In this document: positions 1-5,541 of the stretch, piece by piece
Position numbering within the stretch: position 1 is the stretch's first letter
How the letters are laid out: the number at the start of each line of letters is the position of its first letter
Source: Candidatus Woesearchaeota archaeon
Lineage (GTDB): Archaea > Nanobdellota > Nanobdellia > Woesearchaeales > JACPBV01
Direction: 5' to 3'
Length of the DNA stretch: 7,404 nucleotides
NCBI GenBank assembly: GCA_019322475.1
Contig: JAHWIN010000042.1
Location: 1 to 7,404 of the forward strand
The notes under the pieces: model-generated
What the model was told of the DNA's origin: nothing
Databases searched by the model: none
Seen by the model: only the letters and a program-made list of their open reading frames with translations
Made by a program: the position numbers and the translations under genes

Positions 1-3
1 AGA

Positions 4-40
4 TGACCAGGTTGCCATACGAAGTATGGCGTTCTGGTCA
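4..40. repeat. 37-bp imperfect palindrome (hairpin-forming) at the end of the envelope operon
   Basis: Positions 4-10 (TGACCAG) pair with 34-40 (CTGGTCA), and 14-20 (GCCATAC) pair with 24-30 (GTATGGC). The apical loop at 21-23 is GAA. The unpaired stretches 11-13 and 31-33 are both GTT, giving a symmetric 3x3 internal loop. It begins about 30 bases past the stop codon of the PH-domain gene, in the direction of that operon. As RNA it could be a 3'-end hairpin, but no T-run follows before the window edge, so a classical intrinsic terminator is not shown. As DNA it could be a protein-binding dyad or part of a larger repeat cut by the edge. The pairing is seen directly; the function is unknown. 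Confidence 0.6.
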
Positions 41-69
41 GCGTAGTAGGGTAACTTTTCAATATCGCC

Positions 70-642
70 TTAGAGCCGGCCCATTATGTTCTGCATCCTG
101 TACTCCTGGGCATACTGCGCATAATATTTTGACCTGTACTCCGTCATCAGGTAGTGGATATTCCTGACTATCTCTTCAGGATTGTCTATAAATTTAAAGC
201 TCACAGACCGCTCTTTCATCCCTGTAAGGTCGAATATTATCTTCGCTGAATTGAAAAACGGGATTTCCTCGTAGCTTACCTTGGTTATGTTCGCATAAGG
301 TATCTTCTTTTCAGTGACCTGCATAACAAAAAAGCTCATAGTATAAAGTATCCGGTCCCTATAGAATATGTACCTTGTCTTGCCCAGGGTCATGTAGTTG
401 AGGAACAGCAGGAAAGCTGTGATAAATAAGACAATAAATATGGCATATGCAAGAAACGCAAGAGGGGAGATCTCTATGCCAAATTGCCAGAAAACATCAA
501 GAAACAGCCCTAACCCCACAGCATTATGCAGATAAAGCAAAAGGGATATCACCAATGCCAGGATCCCTCCAACGATAAGCAGATTGAAGGTAAATGCTTT
601 TTTTATGTTCGGCCTTATCTCAGCTAAAGGGGCTTTTTCCAT
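70..642 (-). CDS. membrane protein with bacterial-type PH domain (bPH2/YdbT-like)
   Basis: This 190-residue protein has two predicted membrane helices, at about residues 18-39 and 59-83. A charged globular part follows (about 85-170) with the pattern of the bPH2 family (formerly DUF304): an R-Y-x-F-Y-x-D-R-I-L-Y strand, then I-P-Y-A-N-I-T-K-V, then a final helix beginning D-N-P-E-E-I-V. In that family the helices anchor a PH-like beta-barrel at the cytoplasmic face; ligands are mostly unknown. The C-terminal 20 residues are rich in Tyr, Gln and Met. It is the last recognised gene of a leftward operon, 25 bases after the two-helix protein gene. The ribosome site is weak (GAGCTGA before ATG), so translation may depend on coupling. 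The reading frame stays open from the TAA to the window edge. The domain call is good; the role is unknown. Confidence 0.8.
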   Translation of the reverse strand: MEKAPLAEIRPNIKKAFTFNLLIVGGILALVISLLLYLHNAVGLGLFLDVFWQFGIEISPLAFLAYAIFIVLFITAFLLFLNYMTLGKTRYIFYRDRILYTMSFFVMQVTEKKIPYANITKVSYEEIPFFNSAKIIFDLTGMKERSVSFKFIDNPEEIVRNIHYLMTEYRSKYYAQYAQEYRMQNIMGRL

Positions 643-667
643 TTTTCAGCTCTAAAAGAAAAAAGGT

Positions 668-880
668 TTATTTTACTATCTCATACTCCTTTATTATCAT
701 TATAAGGAATAAAAGGAGTATTATAGCTCCTATTATTATAGATGAAAAGCCGCTCATCCTCGCTCCGATAAATATCTTATAAAGGCCGAAGACCATGACA
801 AGTATGCCCAGCCATAAGAACTTGTCAAGGACAAGCTTCATTATCTCAAACTCCTCTGTTCGTGTAAGCCTTTTTTTCAT
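668..880 (-). CDS. small two-helix membrane protein of unknown function
   Basis: This 70-residue protein has a basic and acidic N-terminus (MKKRLTRTEEFEIMK), a first hydrophobic helix at about residues 20-39, a short loop with Arg41, and a second very hydrophobic helix at about 46-63. It ends in a charged tail, K-E-Y-E-I-V-K. Both termini are probably cytoplasmic. The ATG at 880 has an AAGGTG ribosome site at 888-893, seven bases upstream and directly after the stop codon of the preceding pilin-like gene, so the gene is translated within the same operon. I do not recognise a named family. Its constant position between the pilin-like genes and the PH-domain membrane protein suggests a membrane partner of that surface module, which is an inference. 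It is convincing as a gene because of its ribosome site, tight spacing and helix pattern. Confidence 0.78.
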   Translation of the reverse strand: MKKRLTRTEEFEIMKLVLDKFLWLGILVMVFGLYKIFIGARMSGFSSIIIGAIILLLFLIMIIKEYEIVK

Positions 881-893
881 GGTCCAGCACCTT

Positions 894-1412
894 TTATTTT
901 GTCACCTTTATAACAAGATCCTTAGAATACTCCATCACGGTAGAGTTTCCTATGTATGTATAGCAAAGGTATGTTCCGCTGTTAGTATCCTTAGGTATTG
1001 TAAATAGGACATTAAATGTTTCAGTTTCCCCTTGCCCAATATCCTTCATGTTTACTATGGGCTCAATATCAGGGGTACTGTTGCTGCAATTAAGACTTAT
1101 TTTGAATTTGTCTGCTGTCCACTCGCTCTTAGAAGGGTTATACAAAGAAACCTTGATAACCTCATCCTTATTTGCATTGGTTATTATTGTTTCCCTTGAA
1201 ACAGTGATAGGCTCTGAGCCTGAAGCTGCAGGAGGATCCGGCTCAACAGCGATCTGCTGCTCAAAAAGGCTGGATGTCCTGCCGAACATCCCCCTTATAA
1301 AGCCAAGGCCCAAGCCCAGCATGACTATCGCCAGGATCAATATCACTATTGCCGTAACTGAAAGCTCGATAGCAGCTTTATTATCATCAAATGCTTTTCT
1401 CTTTAGGGCCAT
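894..1412 (-). CDS. pilin-like surface protein, paralog 2 (N-terminal helix plus disulfide beta-domain)
   Basis: This 172-residue protein starts with a basic leader (residues 1-12), followed by K-A-A-I-E-L-S and one hydrophobic helix (about 15-39) that ends I-R-G-M-F-G. This resembles the class III signal peptide and N-terminal helix of archaeal type IV pilin-like proteins, in which a prepilin peptidase would cut near K-A. A Pro-rich linker (57-69) leads to a domain of alternating strands (about 70-172), which I read as a beta-sandwich outside the cell. Cys109 and Cys150 match the only two cysteines of the adjacent paralog and probably form a disulfide. N-glycosylation sequons occur at Asn108, Asn111 and Asn156. 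The ATG at 1412 is six bases from AAAGGTG (1419-1425). It lies 13 bases after the paralog upstream. No C-terminal anchor is seen. It could instead be a simple membrane-anchored domain that is never polymerised. Confidence 0.75.
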   Translation of the reverse strand: MALKRKAFDDNKAAIELSVTAIVILILAIVMLGLGLGFIRGMFGRTSSLFEQQIAVEPDPPAASGSEPITVSRETIITNANKDEVIKVSLYNPSKSEWTADKFKISLNCSNSTPDIEPIVNMKDIGQGETETFNVLFTIPKDTNSGTYLCYTYIGNSTVMEYSKDLVIKVTK

Positions 1413-1425
1413 TTTTTACACCTTT

Positions 1426-1908
1426 CTATTCTATTATCTTTATTGTCATGTCTTTTGAATATCCCATGATGTCCATCTTGCAGAGGTATGTATTAGGTGG
1501 TGAAGCAGGAATAGCTGTAATCATGTTGAATATCTCAAACGAGCCCTGGTCTATGGTCTTTGAGTTTGCAGAGCCTGATACCGCTAATCCATCACAGCTT
1601 ATTTCAGGCTTAGTGTCTACCCATGTTCCGTTTGATGGGTTAAAAGAAGCTACCTTTATGACCTCCTGATTGCCTGAGTTTGTTATTATGCTTTCCCTGG
1701 ACAGGGTTATAGGTATAGAAGGTGAGGGCATCGGAGGCTCATTCTCTGCGATGATCGCCTGCTCGATCTGGGTGCTCACCTTGCCGAACATCCCTCTTAT
1801 AAAGCCTAAACCTAAGCCCAGCATGACTATCGCCAGGATAAGAACTACGATTGCATTTACTGACAAGCTCAATGAAGCCTTTTTCCTTGTAAATCCTTTA
1901 TTTAACAT
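1426..1908 (-). CDS. pilin-like surface protein, paralog 1 (first gene of the operon)
   Basis: This 160-residue protein has the same plan as the following gene. It has a basic leader ending R-K-K-A, a helix at about residues 13-37 containing LILAIVMLGLGLGFIRGMFG, a Pro-rich linker (55-66) and a strand-rich domain to the end. The two paralogs share P-I-T-[VL]-S-R-E-[TS]-I-I-T-N, E-V-I-K-V, T-Y-L-C and Y-S-K-D near the C-terminus. Cys105 and Cys143 align with the paralog's cysteines. One sequon is present at Asn93. The ATG at 1908 is chosen because a strong ribosome site (AGAGGTGA, 1913-1920) sits four bases before it. An in-frame ATG at 1926 would place that site inside the gene. A prepilin-peptidase-type cleavage near K-A is inferred from the sequence pattern. 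It could also remain uncleaved as a single-pass anchored protein. Confidence 0.77.
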   Translation of the reverse strand: MLNKGFTRKKASLSLSVNAIVVLILAIVMLGLGLGFIRGMFGKVSTQIEQAIIAENEPPMPSPSIPITLSRESIITNSGNQEVIKVASFNPSNGTWVDTKPEISCDGLAVSGSANSKTIDQGSFEIFNMITAIPASPPNTYLCKMDIMGYSKDMTIKIIE

Positions 1909-1912
1909 GATT

Positions 1913-1920
1913 TCACCTCT
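1913..1920 (-). promoter_or_regulatory. ribosome binding site that fixes the start of pilin-like paralog 1
   Basis: Read on the minus strand this is AGAGGTGA, a seven-of-eight match to the complement of the archaeal 16S rRNA 3' end. It sits four bases before the ATG at 1908 and so argues against the longer in-frame start at 1926. Confidence 0.75.
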
Positions 1921-1987
1921 TTGCATCTCTTCTGTTATCTTTATCTAAGGACTATAAAGCACAATTTATTCCTATTACAGAATAGCT

Positions 1988-2006
1988 CCTTTATAAAACT
2001 TTCGAA
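1988..2006 (-). promoter_or_regulatory. probable BRE/TATA promoter of the pilin-like operon
   Basis: On the minus strand this reads TTCGAAAGTTTTATAAAGG: a purine-rich BRE-like stretch (CGAAAG) directly before a TATA-like TTTTATAAA. With the usual archaeal spacing of about 25 bases, transcription would start near 1969 and give a leader of about 60 bases. A second, weaker TATA-like box (minus-strand CTTTATAG, about 1954-1961) would give a shorter leader and cannot be excluded. This is inferred from sequence pattern only. Confidence 0.45.
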
Positions 2007-2037
2007 TGGTTGGATATCAAAAAGGCATTGCAGGCAC

Positions 2038-2052
2038 GAAACCTTTTTAAAG
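2038..2052 (+). promoter_or_regulatory. prs: probable BRE/TATA promoter of the prs-pfdA-ftsY operon
   Basis: GAAACCTTTTTAAAG combines a BRE-like GAAACC with a TATA-like TTTTTAAA. The expected start of transcription, about 25 bases further on, is near 2073. That leaves a leader of about 17 bases carrying an AGTGAT ribosome site before the ATG at 2090. Almost the same 15 bases occur at 7304-7318, ahead of the right-edge gene, which supports a promoter function. Confidence 0.5.
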
Positions 2053-2089
2053 CCCAAATAATTCTAAGGGATCATAAGAAAGTGATAAT

Positions 2090-3097
2090 ATGGAAAACAG
2101 GATGAGTTTAATTGCAGGAAGCTCTAACCAGGAGCTTGCAAAAGAGATATCTTCTTGCCTAGATGCCCCTTTAATCCCTATAGAGATAAAGAACTTCAAT
2201 GACAGAGAAACATATATACATATAGAGAAAAGCGTAAGGGGCTCAAGCGTGTTTATAATACAGCCCACATCCCCTCCTGTAAATGATAAGCTGATGGAGC
2301 TTCTTCTTATAATTGACGCATGTAAAAGGGCGTCTGCAAAGGACATCAATGTCATAGTCCCTTATTATGGGTACTCAAGGCAGGACAGGAAAACCCTTCC
2401 AAGGGAGCCCATATCTGCGAAGCTGGTTGCCAACCTCATAGAAAAGGCAGGCGCCGATAAGATAGTTACATTTGACCTCCATGTCGACCAGATACAGGGC
2501 TTCTTTAACATACCGGTAGACAACCTGGAGGCTGTATCATTGATAGCAGACTATTTTTTAGACAATATTTCCGGGCCTAAAGGCCTGCAAAAAAGGCTTG
2601 ACAGCACTGTTGTAGTCTCTCCTGATGTCGGAGGCGCAAGAAGGGCAAGGAGATTGGCCAAGATACTTGGAACATCCATAGCGATAATCGACAAAAGAAG
2701 GCCTGAGCATGGCGTAGCAGAGATAATGAATATAATAGGCGATGTCAAAGGCAAAGACGCCATCATAATAGATGACATGATAGATACAGCAGGGACGATA
2801 ACAAATGCGGCAAAGGCGCTGAAAGCCAAAGGCGCAAATGATGTATATATAACTGCAACCCATGCGCTGCTTTCAGGGCCTGCCATAAAGAGGCTGGAAG
2901 AAAGCCCCATAAAACAGGTTGTAGTGACCAATACGATAAGCATACCAAAGAAAGAGATGATAAAGAAGCTAAAAGTGATATCATTGGCCAGGCTTTTGGC
3001 GGATTCCATAAGAAAGACCTATGAAGGGACCCCAATGGGGGTATTATTCGACGATATATATGATAAGATAGAGAAAAAGAAAAAGCTTAATGCATGA
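2090..3097 (+). CDS. prs: ribose-phosphate pyrophosphokinase (PRPP synthetase)
   Basis: The enzyme transfers pyrophosphate from ATP to ribose 5-phosphate and makes PRPP for purine, pyrimidine, histidine and tryptophan synthesis in the cytoplasm. The 335 residues contain the class I hallmarks in order: L-I-A-G-S-S-N (7-13), N-F-N-D-R-E (35-40), P-Y-Y-G-Y-S-R-Q-D-R (91-100) with ATP-contacting Arg97 and Gln98, F-D-L-H (128-131), the flexible-loop K-R-R (202-204) and the PRPP-binding loop D-D-M-I-D-T-A-G-T (228-236). It is longer than the roughly 285-residue archaeal enzymes I know. It has a bacterial-like C-terminal strand followed by a Lys-rich tail (328-333). The ATG at 2090 has an AGTGAT ribosome site; an ATG at 2102 (Met5) would match the usual family start. 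It heads the rightward operon and ends three bases before a possible earlier start region of the prefoldin gene's own ribosome site. Confidence 0.96.
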   Translation: MENRMSLIAGSSNQELAKEISSCLDAPLIPIEIKNFNDRETYIHIEKSVRGSSVFIIQPTSPPVNDKLMELLLIIDACKRASAKDINVIVPYYGYSRQDRKTLPREPISAKLVANLIEKAGADKIVTFDLHVDQIQGFFNIPVDNLEAVSLIADYFLDNISGPKGLQKRLDSTVVVSPDVGGARRARRLAKILGTSIAIIDKRRPEHGVAEIMNIIGDVKGKDAIIIDDMIDTAGTITNAAKALKAKGANDVYITATHALLSGPAIKRLEESPIKQVVVTNTISIPKKEMIKKLKVISLARLLADSIRKTYEGTPMGVLFDDIYDKIEKKKKLNA

Positions 3098-3110
3098 TAA
3101 GGCTGATACG

Positions 3111-3530
3111 ATGGAGCAAAAAGAAAAAAAGCTGCAGGAAAAGTATATGGAGATGCAGGCTATAGAAAGCAGGATAAAGGAGATGCAGAAACAGGCCCAG
3201 ATGGTAGAGGAGCAGCTTATTGAGCTCATGTCCACCTTACAGGGATTGGATGATTTTGAAAAGGTGAATAAAGGGGATGAGATATTGGTGCCTGTAAGTT
3301 CGGGGATATTTGCAAAGGCTGAACTTAAAGACAAAGAAAGCTTTCTTGTAAATGTAGGGGCAGGCACAGTGGTGGCAAAGGATTTTGCATCGACAAAAAA
3401 GCTTATAGAAAAACAGGTAGAGAGCATAAGAAGCCTTCATGTAAAAGCCAGCATGAATATCCAGCAAAGCCTCCTGCATGCTTCAGAGGTAGAAAAGGAA
3501 TTGAAGGATATGGCATCTAAAGTGCAGTAA
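3111..3530 (+). CDS. pfdA: prefoldin alpha subunit (GimC alpha)
   Basis: Prefoldin is a jellyfish-shaped cytosolic holdase of two alpha and four beta subunits that captures unfolded chains and passes them to the chaperonin. The 139 residues show the alpha-type plan. There is an N-terminal coiled-coil helix (about 1-48), then two beta-hairpins (about 55-92) with the signature I-L-V-P-V-S-S-G-I-F and V-N-V-G-A-G-T-V-V, then a C-terminal coiled-coil helix (about 94-139). The ATG at 3111 is preferred because AAGG (3099-3102, within AAGGCTGAT) lies eight bases before it. The in-frame ATG at 3090 has no ribosome site and would overlap the end of prs by eight bases. The stop is followed after one base by the ftsY ATG, so the two are probably translationally coupled. 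A pfdA-ftsY pairing is common in archaea. Confidence 0.93.
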   Translation: MEQKEKKLQEKYMEMQAIESRIKEMQKQAQMVEEQLIELMSTLQGLDDFEKVNKGDEILVPVSSGIFAKAELKDKESFLVNVGAGTVVAKDFASTKKLIEKQVESIRSLHVKASMNIQQSLLHASEVEKELKDMASKVQ

Positions 3531-3531
3531 A

Positions 3532-4821
3532 ATGTTCAAGTTCTTAAAGGAAAAGCTGAAGCAGGGCATCAGGGGTGTATCGGATAAGATTGAAGAGGAA
3601 GGGGCCTCAGAAGATATTAATAAGGTAGAGGAGCCTGTCCATGAAGAAGAACCCAAAAAAAAAGAAGGTTTTATTTCTAAGATAAGGGGAAGATTCGCAA
3701 AAAAAGAAGCTGCTGAAGCTGAAGAAAAGATAAGCAGGGAAACTGAAAAAGAAGAAAGCAGTTCCAGTGAAGAAAAGGCTCAGGAAAAAGAGCCTTATGA
3801 GAAGGCGGAAGAGAAAGAAGCCGAAGAAAAGCCCAAGAGCAGCAGGGAAGATTCTTATATCAGGGATTCAAAAGACAAGGAAGAAAAGCCCAAAAAGCCG
3901 GAAAAAGAGACTGGACCTGAGGAAAGGCAGGAGAGGGAAAAAGAAAAAAAAGGGCTCTTTGGCTCTATAAAAGATAAGATAACCACCAGGAAGATAAGCA
4001 AAGAGCAGTTCGAGAAGATATTCTGGGATCTTGAGGTCATCCTTTTGGAGAACAATGTAGCTATGGAAGCCATAGAAAAGATAAAAGATGACATGGGCAG
4101 GGAGATAACTGAAAAGCAGATCCCCCGGGGAAAGATAGAAAAGACGATTACACAAACGCTGACAGGTTCGCTCAGGCAACTCTTAAGCGTGGATTCGTTC
4201 AGCCTTCTGGAAAAAGCAAAGGAAAAAAAGCCTTTTGTGATATGCTTTGTAGGCATAAACGGCTCTGGAAAGACTACCACGATAGCGAAGGTCGCCAATA
4301 TGCTTATCAGCAAAGGAAACTCTGTAGTGCTGGCAGCCGCAGACACCTTCAGGGCAGCATCCATAGAACAGCTCCAGCTGCACGCTGACAACCTTAAGGT
4401 AAAGCTGATAAAGCATGATTACGGGTCAGACCCTGCAGCTGTAGCGTTCGATGCTGTAAAATATGCTGCTTCAAAAGGCTCTGATATTGTCCTTATAGAC
4501 ACTGCAGGAAGGATACACAGCAACATAAACCTTACAGATGAGATGAAGAAGATAATAAGGGTGGCAAAGCCTGACCTGAAGATATTTGTAGGTGAATCCA
4601 TAACAGGCAATGACTGTGTAGAGCAGGCAAAAAAGTTCAACGAGGCCATAGGCATAGACGGTATAATACTCTCCAAGGCAGATATCGATGAGAAAGGCGG
4701 AGCTGCAATCTCCATATCTTATGTTACCAAAAAGCCGATAATATACATAGGGACAGGGCAGGAGTACTCTGACCTTAAGGAATTTGATCCTGCATTGGTG
4801 ATGGAAAGCCTGGGGATATGA
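3532..4821 (+). CDS. ftsY: signal recognition particle receptor FtsY (SRP GTPase)
   Basis: FtsY binds Ffh/SRP54 at the membrane and, by reciprocal GTP hydrolysis, hands the ribosome to the Sec translocon. Residues 1-20 form a basic amphipathic helix like the membrane-targeting sequence. Residues 21-138 are a highly charged Lys/Glu/Ser-rich linker with no predicted fold. The N domain starts near 140. The G domain carries G1 G-I-N-G-S-G-K-T-T-T (241-250, Lys247), the SRP-GTPase D-T-F-R-A-A-S-I-E-Q-L (271-281), G3 D-T-A-G-R (323-327), G4 S-K-A-D (381-384) and G5 G-T-G-Q (407-410). The C-terminal helix is present, so the gene is complete at 429 residues. The long linker is unusual compared with short archaeal FtsY proteins. 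It starts one base after the pfdA stop with only a weak AAGTG site, which suggests coupled translation. Confidence 0.97.
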   Translation: MFKFLKEKLKQGIRGVSDKIEEEGASEDINKVEEPVHEEEPKKKEGFISKIRGRFAKKEAAEAEEKISRETEKEESSSSEEKAQEKEPYEKAEEKEAEEKPKSSREDSYIRDSKDKEEKPKKPEKETGPEERQEREKEKKGLFGSIKDKITTRKISKEQFEKIFWDLEVILLENNVAMEAIEKIKDDMGREITEKQIPRGKIEKTITQTLTGSLRQLLSVDSFSLLEKAKEKKPFVICFVGINGSGKTTTIAKVANMLISKGNSVVLAAADTFRAASIEQLQLHADNLKVKLIKHDYGSDPAAVAFDAVKYAASKGSDIVLIDTAGRIHSNINLTDEMKKIIRVAKPDLKIFVGESITGNDCVEQAKKFNEAIGIDGIILSKADIDEKGGAAISISYVTKKPIIYIGTGQEYSDLKEFDPALVMESLGI

Positions 4822-4845
4822 TGCTTACATCTTTATCCCTGTGTT

Positions 4846-5511
4846 TCAGTAGAATTCTACCTCTCCATCATGGTATATCCCTTTTTCCAGCTTTACAGGC
4901 CTCCAGTCATCTATAACAAGCTCAGCATCCATCCACTCTGCCAGCTCCTCAGGATTTCCTATAGTAGCTGAAAGGGCGATAAGCTGCATATCCTTAAGCA
5001 AAGACCTGAGTATTGTCATAAGGATCTCAAGCGTAGGCCCTCTGCTGACATCGTTCATAAGATGGACCTCATCCACTATAACGGTGGATACAGAACCAAG
5101 CCAGGGAGCATGGTGCCTGATAAGGGAGTCTAATTTTTCTGCAACCGTGACTATAAGGTCATAATCTGCAAGATAAGGGTCTGCTGAATCAAGCTCCCCC
5201 ATAGATAATGCAACCCTAAGAAAGCCACCGTATCTCTCATTAAAAGACTTAAATTTCTCTGAGGCCAAGGCCTTCAAAGGGACGATATACACCATCTTCC
5301 CCTTCCCTTCCAGTATGTTCTTTATGCCTGTCAGCTCAGCTATCAATGTCTTGCCTGAAGCAGTAGGCGTGCATACAAGAAGGTTCTTTCCCTTAAGCAG
5401 CCCTTTTTCTATAGCTTTTTCCTGGGCAGGCCTGAGCTCATCGATGTCTTTGGCCAAAATATCATAAAGCTGGGGCGGCAGCTGGCCTTTTATAGATTTT
5501 AGGTTCATCAT
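4846..5511 (-). CDS. Hel308-like helicase, first RecA domain only (split or truncated)
   Basis: The 221 residues, counted from the ATG at 5511, match the start of Ski2-like superfamily 2 helicases, closest to archaeal Hel308. They show a Q-motif-like L-R-P-A-Q, motif I T-P-T-A-S-G-K-T, motif Ia P-L-K-A-L-A, motif Ib with V-A-E-K-L-D-S-L, the DEAH-type box D-E-V-H, and motif III S-A-T. It then ends in D-W-R-P-V followed by about 17 residues, which is where Hel308 passes into its second RecA domain. The second RecA, winged-helix and ratchet domains are absent. Full-length Hel308 has about 700 residues. The sequence beyond the stop is antisense of ftsY, so the missing half is not nearby. All visible motifs are intact and there is no frameshift, so this may be half of a split enzyme, a regulatory fragment or a young pseudogene. 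No ribosome site is close to the start; a TTG at 5514 and an ATG at 5508 are alternatives. It follows ilvD by 30 bases. Confidence 0.8.
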   Translation of the reverse strand: MMNLKSIKGQLPPQLYDILAKDIDELRPAQEKAIEKGLLKGKNLLVCTPTASGKTLIAELTGIKNILEGKGKMVYIVPLKALASEKFKSFNERYGGFLRVALSMGELDSADPYLADYDLIVTVAEKLDSLIRHHAPWLGSVSTVIVDEVHLMNDVSRGPTLEILMTILRSLLKDMQLIALSATIGNPEELAEWMDAELVIDDWRPVKLEKGIYHDGEVEFY

Positions 5512-5541
5512 CAAAAAGAAGTCAAGCTATTGGAAGACACC

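Noticed and set aside
1909..1926. Longer start for pilin-like paralog 1 at 1926
   Set aside because: The added codons contain the AGAGGTGA ribosome site that serves the ATG at 1908.
1048..1948. Plus-strand open frames opposite the pilin-like genes
   Set aside because: The minus-strand genes have ribosome sites, shared paralogous sequence and sensible topology; the plus-strand frames have none of these.
2551..3009. Minus-strand open frames opposite prs
   Set aside because: They lie fully within a clearly conserved PRPP synthetase gene and show only the low-complexity hydrophobic composition typical of antisense frames.
3090..3110. Longer start for prefoldin alpha at 3090
   Set aside because: No ribosome site precedes it, and it would overlap the prs stop; the ATG at 3111 has AAGG at a good distance. 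It remains possible through coupled translation.
3855..4391. Long minus-strand open frame opposite ftsY (about 178 residues)
   Set aside because: It is a mirror of the Lys/Glu-rich and GTPase coding sequence of ftsY, is Ser/Phe-rich in the way such shadows are, and has no ribosome site or recognisable motif.
4822..4845. Possible bidirectional terminator between ftsY and the helicase fragment
   Set aside because: The 24 bases contain no hairpin and only short T-runs, so no terminator can be supported although transcripts from both sides must end near here.
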